The translations under genes were made by a program, and so were the position numbers. DNA of 40,103 nt from Actinomycetota bacterium (GTDB taxonomy: Bacteria; Actinomycetota; Actinomycetes; Streptosporangiales; Streptosporangiaceae): contig PMSU01000151.1 of NCBI GenBank assembly GCA_003168255.1, positions 89,835-129,937 on the forward strand, in the 5' to 3' direction. Under the pieces are notes generated by a model. It saw only the letters and a list, made by a program, of their open reading frames with translations. It had not been told where the DNA came from and searched no databases. This document shows positions 7,513-15,549 of the stretch, in pieces. Numbering within the stretch: the stretch's first letter is position 1; each line of letters starts with the position of its first letter.

Positions 7513-8975
7513 CAGTACTCGTTGACTTCGAGTTTGCCGGCGGCGATGTCGTGCATGTGATCCGATAGCGGCTTCTCGGGCATGACGATAGCCAGGATCA
7601 GAGCGAGGGCCATGAACGGGACGGTCCAGAGGAACACGGTCTGGAAGCCGTGCATCAAGTCGTGAACGCCACCCGTGGCGTGCTGGTTGGTCGCGACGAG
7701 GATGGCCCCGAAGATCGCCGCGCCGAAGGCGCCGCCGACGGTCTTGAAGAAGTTGAGCGCGCCGGTCGCGACGCCGAGCTGGGAGTAGTCGACCGCGTTC
7801 TGTCCGGCGAGCACGGAGACCTGGACGAAGAATCCGATGCCGGCGCCGACGAAGAACAGCAGCACACCCAGGATCCACGTGGGGTCGGTGGCCGAGAGGC
7901 GGCTGATGGAGAGCATGCCGGCGCCGGTGAGGATGGCGCCGATGATGGGCCAGAGTTTGTAGTGCCCGGTCTTGGCGATCGCGCCGCCGGAGATTCCGGT
8001 GGCGGCGATGAGGCCGGCGAGCAACGGGATGAGGAAGATCCCGGCCTCCAAAGCGCTGTAGTGGTGCACCTCGATCATCAGCTGCGGCACGTAGAGCATC
8101 GCGGCGAACAGTACGAGGGTGGAGAGAAAGAACTGCGCCGAGCTGATCGAGAACACCAAGCTGCGGAACATGCCCAGCGGGGTGATCGGTTCGGCGGCGC
8201 GGCGCTCGATGAACAGGAACACCACCAGCCCGACGAGGGCGACGGCCAGCAGCACGAGGGTGCGGCCGGTAACCCAGCCCCACGCATTGCCCTGGCCGGC
8301 GACGACGAGGCCGGCGGCGATGAAGACGGCAGAGGTGGCTCCGCCGGCGAAGTCAACCGAGCGCTCGGCGGTCTTGGTTGGCAGGTGTAGCTTGGCCGCG
8401 AGAATCACTAGAGCGGTGATCCCGATGGGCAGGTTGATGAAGAAGATCCACCGCCAGGACAATTCGTCGACGAACACGCCGCCCAGGATCGGGCCGGCGA
8501 TCAGGGCCAGGGTGACCACGATCCCCACGTAGGCCATGTACTTGGAGCGCACCCGGGCTGGGATGAGGTCGGCGGTGATGGCCTGGACCAGGGAGCTGAG
8601 TCCGCCGCCACCGATGCCCTGGAAGGCTCGGAACACGATGAGCAGCGTCAGGGAGTTGGCGATGCCACACAGCAGCGACCCGGCCAGGAAGGTGATGATG
8701 GCGAACTGGAAGACCTTCTTGCGGCCGTACATGTCGCCGAGCTTGCCGAGAATCAGCGTCGATACCGCACTCGTCAGCAGGTAGGCCGTGGCGATCCAGG
8801 AGCTGTTCGCGGTGTCGTGCAGACCCCGCCCGATGCCGGGGATCGCGGTGGCCACGATGGTCTGATCAAGGGTCGCGATGAACGAGGCAAGCATCAGCGG
8901 GATCAGCACGATCAGGATGGCCCGGTGCGAAAGTTCAGATGGCTGAATCTCCGGTTCGAAGGTCGTGTCCGTCAT
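7512..8975 (-). CDS. DHA2-type MFS drug:proton antiporter (14 TM, EmrB/QacA type)
   Basis: A 487-aa inner-membrane exporter with about 14 hydrophobic segments. LDQTIVATAIPGIG (TM1) is motif D1, GKLGDMYGRKKVF (loop 2-3) is motif A, and VTLALIAGPILGGVF (TM5) is the antiporter motif C. It exports amphipathic drugs or metabolites at the expense of the proton gradient; the substrate is unknown. A tetR gene lies 64 bp upstream on the same strand, with a 13-bp palindrome and a TTGACA box in the gap. A chimeric small ORF is coupled to its stop. Confidence 0.93.
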   Translation of the reverse strand: MTDTTFEPEIQPSELSHRAILIVLIPLMLASFIATLDQTIVATAIPGIGRGLHDTANSSWIATAYLLTSAVSTLILGKLGDMYGRKKVFQFAIITFLAGSLLCGIANSLTLLIVFRAFQGIGGGGLSSLVQAITADLIPARVRSKYMAYVGIVVTLALIAGPILGGVFVDELSWRWIFFINLPIGITALVILAAKLHLPTKTAERSVDFAGGATSAVFIAAGLVVAGQGNAWGWVTGRTLVLLAVALVGLVVFLFIERRAAEPITPLGMFRSLVFSISSAQFFLSTLVLFAAMLYVPQLMIEVHHYSALEAGIFLIPLLAGLIAATGISGGAIAKTGHYKLWPIIGAILTGAGMLSISRLSATDPTWILGVLLFFVGAGIGFFVQVSVLAGQNAVDYSQLGVATGALNFFKTVGGAFGAAIFGAILVATNQHATGGVHDLMHGFQTVFLWTVPFMALALILAIVMPEKPLSDHMHDIAAGKLEVNEY

Positions 8976-8984
8976 CTCTAAAAC

Positions 8985-9010
8985 GTAAGTTACTTACTTT
9001 ATACTGTCAA
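8985..9010 (-). promoter_or_regulatory. MFS promoter with GTAAGT-T-ACTTAC operator
   Basis: A perfect 13-bp palindrome GTAAGT-N1-ACTTAC (8985-8997) lies 10 bp upstream of the MFS ATG. A TTGACA -35-like box is on the minus strand at 9005-9010. The palindrome therefore falls in the core promoter, where a bound repressor would block RNA polymerase. The upstream TetR protein is the likely ligand. Confidence 0.65.
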
Positions 9011-9039
9011 GCTGATCTGCAAGTGACTGACCTATAAAG

Positions 9040-9672
9040 TCACGTCGAGGCCCGGGCTCCTCGGTGACCTGCGGCGCGTTTGAGGGCGTGCTGCAGCGCG
9101 GCCAGCGGGTTCTTCGCCTGCTCGACGGTGTCCTGGACCTCCGGGGTGGTGAGGAAGCGAACCATCATCGCCACGTGCATCGCCTCGAGCCGGGCATCAA
9201 GTCGGCTGAGGCCAGGCGTGGACGCTGCAATCGCCTCAACCAGGGCGTCCTCATAGTCCTGCCACATGCGCCGCAGTCGATTCTGCAACGCCGCCGAGTC
9301 CCCGTACCCGCGGCGGAATCCCTCGAGGGCATCGACCGGGCTCTGCTCCGCTGCGGACTCTGCGATCAGTTCGCTCATCATCGCCACCGCAGAGTCAGCC
9401 GTTGATTGATTCGCGGCTCGATTGGTGATCGCGTAGACCAGTTGGTCGCGCAGTCCGCCTTCGTCGGCGAACGCCAGATCCTCCTTGGACGCGAAGTAGG
9501 TGAACATGGTCTTGACCGAGATGTTGGCCGCGTCCGCGATCTGAGCCACGGTGACATTGTCGTATCCGTGGGCCTCGAACAACCGCGCCGCCGCATCCAG
9601 CAGGGCTTGGCGGGTCATCGCCTTCTTCCGCTCGCGCAGTCCCCGGGGTGAGGCACTCGGAGGTGAGCTCAT
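9040..9672 (-). CDS. TetR/AcrR family repressor upstream of MFS exporter
   Basis: A 210-aa regulator. The HTH (about residues 20-66) reads ALLDAAARLFEAHGYDNVTV, AQIADAANISVKTMFTYFAS, followed by KEDLAF. ATG 9672 (MSSPPSASPRG) is preferred, but neither it nor ATG 9702 has a Shine-Dalgarno sequence, so the message may be leaderless. It lies upstream of the MFS gene in the same direction, with a promoter and palindrome between, a common layout for exporter self-regulation. The upstream 9706-9760 stretch is AT-rich (TTAGTTAGTG and similar) and probably holds its own promoter. Confidence 0.9.
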   Translation of the reverse strand: MSSPPSASPRGLRERKKAMTRQALLDAAARLFEAHGYDNVTVAQIADAANISVKTMFTYFASKEDLAFADEGGLRDQLVYAITNRAANQSTADSAVAMMSELIAESAAEQSPVDALEGFRRGYGDSAALQNRLRRMWQDYEDALVEAIAASTPGLSRLDARLEAMHVAMMVRFLTTPEVQDTVEQAKNPLAALQHALKRAAGHRGARAST

Positions 9673-9852
9673 GGTCGTATCGTACGCGCGAAGGAAGGTC
9701 ATGCACAGTTTACATTGGCGAATATACAGTTAGTTAGTGGTTAAAAGCAGCTACTTACCCTTAAGGCGGTGCGCTGGCGCGGGTCGGCCACAGCGCAGGA
9801 AGCTAGGTGCGTCAGGGTGGCGTACACCCCAACCAGACGTCAGGCCCCTTAG

Positions 9853-10254
9853 TTCAACGCCCTGCCGCCTGATGATCTGCCGCACCGGGTGCGGTTCGGG
9901 CCAGCTCCCCGCCACAGCGAGCCGCAGGGCTGCCTCCGCTGCCTCAACTGGGGCATCGGGCCGGTCTGCCGGGCCTGCGCCCGGTGGGCGTCCGGGCCAG
10001 AGGGAACCTGCCCCGGCTGCGGCCGCTCCGGGGTGCGGCTCCGCGGCAGCCGGTGCAGGACGTGCGCCGACCAGGCCTGGTCGTCCGGTCCTGAAGCGGC
10101 CGGAAGCGAGTGGGTTCAGATGTCCTTCCACGGGCCCTGGTCCCAGCGGCAGCGCCGGGCAAAGTCAGGGGAAGAGTTTCTACTATCCGAGAGAATACTC
10201 GTGGGGTATTCTCTCGGTTATGAGCGTTCCGCTGACACTTCTTGGCCTGCTTGA
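9853..10254 (+). pseudogene. Zinc-ribbon protein remnant
   Basis: An open frame begins right after a stop at 9850-9852 and runs into padR. It contains CLRCLNWGIGPVCRACARW, then CPGCGRSGVRLRGSRCRTC: four CxxC pairs of a zinc-ribbon type that I associate with small proteins next to actinobacterial recombinase genes. The only start codon is GTG 9889. After about residue 95 the sequence enters the PadR operator and changes character, so the C-terminus is lost. I treat it as a truncated remnant of a mobile-element-associated gene; the family assignment is from memory of the motif. Confidence 0.4.
10187..10217. promoter_or_regulatory. PadR operator, 12-7-12 perfect inverted repeat
   Basis: CCGAGAGAATAC (10187-10198), a 7-bp spacer, and GTATTCTCTCGG (10206-10217) form a perfect inverted repeat ending 2 bp before the padR ATG. 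The start codon is inside or beside the protected site, so bound repressor would block initiation of the padR-ABC operon. Confidence 0.85.
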
Positions 10255-10744
10255 GCGCGGGCCGAGCCACGGGTATGACCTGAAACGGGACTACGACGCG
10301 TACTTCGGCCAGGGCAGGCCGCTGCGCTACAGCCAGGTGTATGCGACGCTGTCCCGGCTGGCCCGGGACGGGAAGGCGGTCGCCGGGCCGGTCGAGCAGG
10401 AGGCCGGCCCCGAGCGCCGCCGGTACATCATCACCGAGGACGGCGTCGCCGAGGTGGAGGCATGGCTAGGCGAGCCGGTCCCGCCCGACCCCGACCTGCA
10501 GAGCGAGCTGTTCACCAAGGTCGTGCTCGCGCTGATGCTCGGCCGGCAGGCCGACAGTTACCTCGACACCCAGCGGGCGGCGCACCTGCAGCGGATGCGC
10601 GAGCTCACCAGCTTCAAGCGGCGCGGCGGCACCCTCGACGTGCTGCTCGCCGACCACGCCATCTACCGCCTGGAGGCGGACCTGCGGTGGATCGACCATA
10701 CGGCCGCCCGGCTGGACCAGCTCGCCCGGGCGGTGCGGTCATGA
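10220..10744 (+). CDS. PadR family transcriptional regulator
   Basis: A 174-aa protein. The N-terminal winged helix (about 1-85) contains LTLLGLLERGPSHGYDLKRD, YSQVYATLSRLARDGKAV and the wing PERRRYIITEDG. The C-terminal helical region is the vir-type dimerisation domain of PadR subfamily 1. ATG 10220 is chosen because MSVPLTLLGLL is the family start; the frame is open far upstream but that part is unrelated. The stop overlaps the next ATG (ATGA). It is predicted to repress its own ABC exporter operon until a toxic ligand binds, as in LmrR-like systems. Confidence 0.92.
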   Translation: MSVPLTLLGLLERGPSHGYDLKRDYDAYFGQGRPLRYSQVYATLSRLARDGKAVAGPVEQEAGPERRRYIITEDGVAEVEAWLGEPVPPDPDLQSELFTKVVLALMLGRQADSYLDTQRAAHLQRMRELTSFKRRGGTLDVLLADHAIYRLEADLRWIDHTAARLDQLARAVRS

Positions 10745-11448
10745 CCGGCATCGAGAAGCAGGCCGCAACCGAGAACGTCATCGAGGCGCGCGGCCTGTCG
10801 CTGTCGTTCGGCAGCACGCCGGCGCTGCGCGGCGCGTCGCTCGCCGTCCGGCGCGGCGAGGTCGTCGCGGTCATGGGGCCGAGCGGCTCCGGCAAGTCCA
10901 CGCTGCTGCACTGCCTGGCCGGCATCCTGGTCCCCGGCGAGGGCGAGGTCTGGTTCGACGGGCAGCGCCTCGACTCGCTCAGCGACGACCGGCGCAGCGC
11001 GCTGCGCCGCGACCGGTTCGGGTTCGTGTTCCAGTCCGGCCAGCTGGTCCCCGAGCTGACCGCCGAGGAGAACGTCGCGCTGCCGCTGCTCCTGTCGGGC
11101 ACCCGGCGCGGCCCGGCGATGAAGGCGGCCAGGAAGTGGTTCCCCGCGCTCGGGCTCGACGGGCTGGAGGGCCGCCGGTCCGGCGAGCTGTCCGGCGGGC
11201 AGGCGCAGCGCGTCGCCCTCGCCCGTGGCCTGGTCGCCGAGCCGGAGGTGCTGTTCGCTGACGAGCCGACCGGTTCCCTGGACTCGGTGTCCGGGGAGCT
11301 GGTGATGGACCTGCTCACCGCCGCCGTTCGCGAGCAGGGCACCACGGTCGTGCTGGTCACCCACGACGCCCGGGTCGCCGCCTACGCCGGCCGCGAGGTC
11401 GTCGTCAGGGACGGCAAGGTCGGCATGCTCACCAGGAGCCAGCCGTGA
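10741..11448 (+). CDS. ABC transporter ATP-binding protein (MacB/LolD type)
   Basis: A 235-aa ATPase with Walker A GPSGSGKST (46-54), Q-loop (FQSGQ, about 98), signature LSGGQ (150-154), Walker B LFADE (171-175), D-loop SLD and H-loop H208. It belongs to the type VII (MacB-like mechanotransmission) class that pairs with FtsX-fold permeases. Both boundaries are 4-nt overlaps (ATGA upstream, GTGA downstream), so padR, this gene and the permease are one coupled operon. Confidence 0.95.
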   Translation: MTGIEKQAATENVIEARGLSLSFGSTPALRGASLAVRRGEVVAVMGPSGSGKSTLLHCLAGILVPGEGEVWFDGQRLDSLSDDRRSALRRDRFGFVFQSGQLVPELTAEENVALPLLLSGTRRGPAMKAARKWFPALGLDGLEGRRSGELSGGQAQRVALARGLVAEPEVLFADEPTGSLDSVSGELVMDLLTAAVREQGTTVVLVTHDARVAAYAGREVVVRDGKVGMLTRSQP

Positions 11449-13823
11449 TCTCCCTCGGCCTGCGGCTGGTGGTCAACGGAGGCCGGGAGGCGGTCACCCG
11501 CCTGGTGATCCTCACGATCGCGGTCGGCCTCGGCGTCGGCCTGCTGCTGACCGCCGTGGCCGCGACCAACGCGGCCGTCACCTGGAACAACCGCCACGCC
11601 TGGTTCTGGACCGGCACCTCGTCCGTGCCCGCAGGCCCGACCGCGGGCCTCGCCCCGCTGTGGTGGCACCCCAACGGCGACCTCTTCGACGGGCAGACGA
11701 TCGACCGGTTCGACGTGGCCGCCAACGGCGCCTCGTCGCCCGTGCCGCCGGGCCTCCCCCGGGACCCGGCGCCGGGCCAGTACTACGCCTCACCCGCGCT
11801 GATCGCGCTGATGCGCGCCACCCCGGCGAACCAGCTCGCCGACCGCTACCCCGGCCACCTGGCCGGGGTGATCGGCGACGCCGCGCTGCCGTCGCCGAAC
11901 TCGCTGGTCATCGTTGTCGGGCGCACCCCGGCGCAGCTCGCGCGCACCCGCAATAGCGTGCAGGTGACATCGATCGCCGAGGCGATGCCCGGCGTCCAGA
12001 AGATGCCCGGCGTCCAGACCCAGTGCTTCGGTTCAGGCTGCCCGCCGTCGCCGAACCCCAAGGGCCTGGCCTACTTCCCGTCCGACCCGGGAGGCGGCGC
12101 CAACTCCATCAACCTCATCCTGGCCGTCGTGGCGCTGGCGATCCTGACCCCGGTGCTGATCTTCATCGGCACCGCGACCCGGCTGTCGGCCGCCCGCCGC
12201 GAGGAGCGGTTCGCGGCGATGCGCCTGGCCGGCGCGACCCGCGGGCAGGTCTCGCTGATCGCGGCCATCGAATCGACGGCGGCGGCGGTGCTGGGGACGG
12301 TCATCGGGTTCGGGCTCTTCTTCCTGCTGCGCATCCCGGTCGCGGGCATCCCGTTCATCGGCCAGCCGTTCTTCCCCGCCGAGCTGACGCTTAGCCTGTC
12401 CGACATCCTCCTGGTCGCGATCGGCGTGCCGCTCTTCGCCGCGGTGGCGGCGCGGATGGCGCTGCGCCGGGTGAACATCTCCCCGCTCGGCGTCGCCCGC
12501 CGGGCGCGGCGCAAGCCGCCGGGTGCCTGGCGGGTGATCCCGCTGCTGGCCGGCCTGGCTGAGCTCGGCTTCTGGACCGTCCACGGTCACCCGGCCTCCG
12601 GCACCGGGCAGATCCAGGCGTTCGCGTCCAGCTTCTTGATCATCCTCGTCGGCCTGTTCATCGCCGGCCCGTGGCTTACCATGGCCGCGGCCGTGGCCAT
12701 GGCCCGGTGGACTAGCCGGCCCGCCACGCTGCTCGCCGCCCGGCGGATCGGCGACGACCCCAGGGCCGCCTTCCGCGCGGTGAGCGGCCTGGTGCTCGCG
12801 CTGTTCATCACCACCGCGGCCGTCGTGGCGATCACCACCCAGGACGCCAAGGAACCCAGCACGTTCGGCACCGCGGCGCAGTTGAACCTGATGACCGACC
12901 AGATAGCTACCGCGTCGTCAAGCGGCTCAGGCGTGTCTGACCCGGGGCCGGCCGCGCCCGCCGCCAACCTCGCGGTGCGGCTGGACGCTATCGGCGGGAT
13001 CCAGGGGGTGGCCGTACTCCGCGTGGACCCCACGCTGACCATCCCCGGGACCTTCCACGACCTCAACGTCAACCAGTCGGGTAAGGGCATCCCGGTCCCG
13101 GCCGACGTGGTCTCATGCGCGCAGCTCGCGGCCGTTCCCGTCCTCGGCCGTTGCCCGGCCGGGGCGACGTCGGCGGCAATCCCGGCGGGCGCCCTCGGCC
13201 CTAACGGCTTCTTCAGCAACACCGGCACCAGCGGATTCACCTGGCCGGCCGCGAACATCCCGGCCGCCCGGCTGGACACCCTCGGCGTGGACGCCATCGG
13301 CGCGAAGACGGACGGCACCACCGCGGCGATCGAGCAGGCGAGGACCGTGCTGGAGACCGAGCCCGCCTACCCCGTCCTCAACGCGCCGTCCACGCCTGAA
13401 GACAGCATCGTGGCGGACGACGCCGCGAACAACGGCTACCAGCAGCTCGCGAACGTGGTCATCCTGGTCAGCCTGCCGATCGCCGGCTGCACCCTCGTCG
13501 CGGGCATCGCGGCCGGGCTCGCGGACCGCAAGCGGCCGTTCAGCATGCTCCGCCTCGCCGGCGCCCGGCTGTCCACGCTGCGCGGCGTCGTCGCGCTGGA
13601 AGGCGCCGTCCCGCTGCTGTCCGTCGCCGCCGTCGCGATCGGCACCGGCTTCGCCGGCGCCGCGATGTTCGCCCGGGAGGCACAGCAGCACCCGATGGTC
13701 GCGCCTGGCGCGGCGTACTACCTCCTCACCGCGGGCGGGATCCTGGTATCCCTCGGCATCATCGCGGCCACCTTCCCGCTGCTGGCACGCATCACCGGGC
13801 CCGAGGTCGCCAGAAACGAGTAA
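11445..13823 (+). CDS. FtsX-like ABC permease, 792 aa
   Basis: Large membrane permease with an N-terminal TM helix (residues 20-46). A first FtsX core follows at about 220-340 (LILAVVALAILTPVLIFIGT; ARREERFAAMRLAGATRGQV). A mid-region has three to four further helices, and a C-terminal second FtsX core (about 660-790) contains RKRPFSMLRLAGARLSTLRG. Between them are two extracytoplasmic regions, one with a CFGSGCPPSPNP segment. Duplicate cores with 8-10 helices are usual for actinobacterial exporters of this type, which act on peptides or lipophilic toxins from the periplasmic side. GTG 11445 overlaps the ATPase stop. A GC hairpin follows the TAA. Confidence 0.92.
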   Translation: MISLGLRLVVNGGREAVTRLVILTIAVGLGVGLLLTAVAATNAAVTWNNRHAWFWTGTSSVPAGPTAGLAPLWWHPNGDLFDGQTIDRFDVAANGASSPVPPGLPRDPAPGQYYASPALIALMRATPANQLADRYPGHLAGVIGDAALPSPNSLVIVVGRTPAQLARTRNSVQVTSIAEAMPGVQKMPGVQTQCFGSGCPPSPNPKGLAYFPSDPGGGANSINLILAVVALAILTPVLIFIGTATRLSAARREERFAAMRLAGATRGQVSLIAAIESTAAAVLGTVIGFGLFFLLRIPVAGIPFIGQPFFPAELTLSLSDILLVAIGVPLFAAVAARMALRRVNISPLGVARRARRKPPGAWRVIPLLAGLAELGFWTVHGHPASGTGQIQAFASSFLIILVGLFIAGPWLTMAAAVAMARWTSRPATLLAARRIGDDPRAAFRAVSGLVLALFITTAAVVAITTQDAKEPSTFGTAAQLNLMTDQIATASSSGSGVSDPGPAAPAANLAVRLDAIGGIQGVAVLRVDPTLTIPGTFHDLNVNQSGKGIPVPADVVSCAQLAAVPVLGRCPAGATSAAIPAGALGPNGFFSNTGTSGFTWPAANIPAARLDTLGVDAIGAKTDGTTAAIEQARTVLETEPAYPVLNAPSTPEDSIVADDAANNGYQQLANVVILVSLPIAGCTLVAGIAAGLADRKRPFSMLRLAGARLSTLRGVVALEGAVPLLSVAAVAIGTGFAGAAMFAREAQQHPMVAPGAAYYLLTAGGILVSLGIIAATFPLLARITGPEVARNE

Positions 13824-13826
13824 CAA

Positions 13827-13850
13827 GCGGGGGGCCCACTGGCGCCCCGC
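13827..13850 (+). terminator. Hairpin terminator after the padR-ABC operon
   Basis: GCGGGG (13827-13832) pairs with CCCCGC (13845-13850), with extra GC pairs inside, starting 3 bp after the permease stop. There is no U-tract, as is common for actinobacterial terminators. Confidence 0.55.
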
Positions 13851-13874
13851 CCGACTCCTGTCGCCAATCCAACG

Positions 13875-14141
13875 TCATGCGTCGGCGGCAGCCTGCCCGG
13901 AAACGGGCACCGAGACCAAGGGAGAGCCCCGCGATAAAGCCGAAGATCTCATAGGTGTGCGGTGGGCGAGGTTGCGCCAGTGGGTGACCTCGCCGGAGAC
14001 GTAGTAGGGGATGCCGCAGATCGAGAAGTTCGGGTAGGCGTCCGCGGCGATCACGGTGACGTCGGCGGCCGGGCCGAGTTCGCGGGCGCGCAGCGCGGCG
14101 CTGATCCCGGCGTCGCTGCCGCCGATCATGACCAGGTGCAT
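13875..14141 (-). pseudogene. FAD-dependent oxidoreductase, N-terminal fragment
   Basis: ATG 14141 has AAGGGAG upstream and starts MHLVMIGGSDAGISAALRAR, a dinucleotide-binding GxxxxG motif. NFSICGIPYYVSGEV is the redox-cysteine loop (SxCGxPYY) of CoA-disulfide-reductase-like flavoproteins found in arsenic clusters. After about 63 codons (HWRNLAHRT) the family sequence stops and the frame ends at 13875; intact members are more than 450 aa. It is the last gene of the arsI-aquaporin transcription unit and has lost most of its body. Confidence 0.75.
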
Positions 14142-14169
14142 GGTGACTCCCTTGCCGGTGGAAGTGGTG

Positions 14170-14964
14170 TCAGCGTGACTGCTGGTGAACGGAGGGCGGG
14201 CCAGCCGGGGAACCGGCCCCATCTGCCGCCTGGCCGGGTGGCGGTGCCGCGTGGTCACTCAGGTGGGGAACCACGACGTCGGCGGCTTCTGCTGCGGTGA
14301 CACCGGGATAAAGCGCCCGGATCACCAGGGCCGCCAGGGCACCGCCGATGACCTGCGCGGCGATGAACACGGGCACGGACGCCGGCGCGATCCCGGCAAA
14401 GGTGGCCGAGAACATCCGGCCGACGGTGATGGCCGGGTTGGCGAAGCTGGCCGAGGACGTGAAGAAGTACGCAGCGCCGATGTAGGCGCCGACCGCCGCC
14501 GGGGCAGTCCTGCTGCGGCCTGACCGGGCCAGCGCGAAGATCACCAGGAGCAGGCCGAAGGTGGCGACGATCTCGGACAGGAAGTGCGCGGCCGAGGCCC
14601 GGTCCTTCCCAGACACGCTCACGGCAGCCCCGGCGAACATCAGGTTCGCGATCACCGCCCCGCCGATGCACCCGGCGACCTGCGCCGGGAGGTAGGCGGC
14701 AGCCTGCCGCCACGACAGCCCGCCGAACGCCGCGTCGGCGAAGGAGACCACGGGGTTGAAGTGACCGCCGGACACCGGCCCGAACATCAAGATGATGGCG
14801 AACAGCCCGGCCGCGGTCGCCGCGGCATTCTCCAACAGCTCCAGCCCGGTGCCGCCGGGTGACAGGCGCTGGGCAGCGATGCCCGAGCCGATGACCACGG
14901 CTGCCAGGAACGCGCTTCCGAGCAGTTCCGCGAGCAGCCGCCGCCACAGCGCCGTGTCGCTCAT
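14170..14964 (-). CDS. Aquaporin-like MIP channel of the arsenic-cluster (AqpS) type
   Basis: A 264-aa six-helix channel. The two half-helix motifs are NPV (70-72, in GGHFNPVV) and NPA (176-178, in FANPAITVGR). The arginine that normally follows the second NPA is replaced (NPAIT), which widens the selectivity filter, as in channels encoded in ars clusters that let As(III) or methylarsenite cross the membrane. It lies 19 bp downstream of arsI on the same strand with GAGGAA before ATG. Substrate is inferred from context and family. Confidence 0.88.
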   Translation of the reverse strand: MSDTALWRRLLAELLGSAFLAAVVIGSGIAAQRLSPGGTGLELLENAAATAAGLFAIILMFGPVSGGHFNPVVSFADAAFGGLSWRQAAAYLPAQVAGCIGGAVIANLMFAGAAVSVSGKDRASAAHFLSEIVATFGLLLVIFALARSGRSRTAPAAVGAYIGAAYFFTSSASFANPAITVGRMFSATFAGIAPASVPVFIAAQVIGGALAALVIRALYPGVTAAEAADVVVPHLSDHAAPPPGQAADGAGSPAGPPSVHQQSR

Positions 14965-14983
14965 TTCCTCACCTAGTCGTGGG

Positions 14984-15448
14984 CTAGCAGCAGGGCGCTG
15001 CGGAGGCAGTCACCGGGCCACCGGAGTCCTGGGTGCTCCCGCCGCAGCAGGCCGGGCCGTCCTGCTCGCCGTAGAAGGCCGGGCTGTCTTCCAGCACCGT
15101 GTAAACCTCCCAGGACTCGCCATTGGGCGTGCCCTGCACCCAGAACTTGTCCTGCTTGGCGTAGCAGCACGTCGTCTCTCGCTCATCGACGGACGCGAGG
15201 CCGGATGCGGCCAGCCGGGCCTGCTCGGCATCCACGGCATCGACGTCGGGCACCTCGATGCCCAGGTGGTTAAGGCTGCCGCCCTGGCCTGGATTCTCCA
15301 GCAGCACGAGCTTCAGCGGCGGCTCGGCGATGGCGAAGTTCGCGTAGCCGGGGCGGCGCTTGGCGGGCCCGGCGCCGAACAGCTTGCTGTAGAACGTGAC
15401 CGCTTCATCGATGTCGTTGACGTTGAGCGCGAGCTGGACACGCGACAC
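14984..15448 (-). CDS. arsI: ArsI-type C-As lyase (vicinal-oxygen-chelate dioxygenase)
   Basis: A 154-aa VOC-fold protein that in characterised members cleaves the carbon-arsenic bond of trivalent methyl- or aromatic arsenicals using Fe(II) and O2. Visible are the tandem substrate cysteines C94-C95 (ETTCCYAKQDKFWV) and metal ligands Q5, H61 (NHLG) and E114 (SWEVYTVLED). The family opening SRVQLALNVNDIDEAVTFY is intact. GTG 15448 is chosen because GGAGG lies 5 bp upstream; a longer frame runs through the arsR promoter. The tail carries two more CC pairs (PACCGG, APCC), possibly extra arsenic ligands. It is divergent from arsR. Confidence 0.93.
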   Translation of the reverse strand: MSRVQLALNVNDIDEAVTFYSKLFGAGPAKRRPGYANFAIAEPPLKLVLLENPGQGGSLNHLGIEVPDVDAVDAEQARLAASGLASVDERETTCCYAKQDKFWVQGTPNGESWEVYTVLEDSPAFYGEQDGPACCGGSTQDSGGPVTASAAPCC

Positions 15449-15517
15449 GGGAACCTCCAGGACTGCGGGACTTCGATGACTGTCTATGTCTGACTGGCGC
15501 CGAGCTTGCCACAGGAC

Positions 15518-15549
15518 ATCGACATCTGTCAATATAGATGTATGTCGAT
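15518..15549. promoter_or_regulatory. ArsR operator, nested palindromes over the arsR start
   Basis: Outer arms ATCGACAT (15518-15525) and ATGTCGAT (15542-15549) are a perfect inverted repeat. Inner arms ACATCT (15522-15527) and AGATGT (15536-15541) form a second one. The right outer arm contains the arsR ATG at 15542. The AT-rich centre (CAATATAG) may be the -10 of a near-leaderless arsR promoter. Confidence 0.75.

Noticed and set aside
7650..8390. Plus-strand 246-codon frame rich in Glu/Gly/Asp over the MFS gene
   Set aside because: Complement of the MFS coding sequence; composition is the usual antisense pattern of GC-rich membrane genes.
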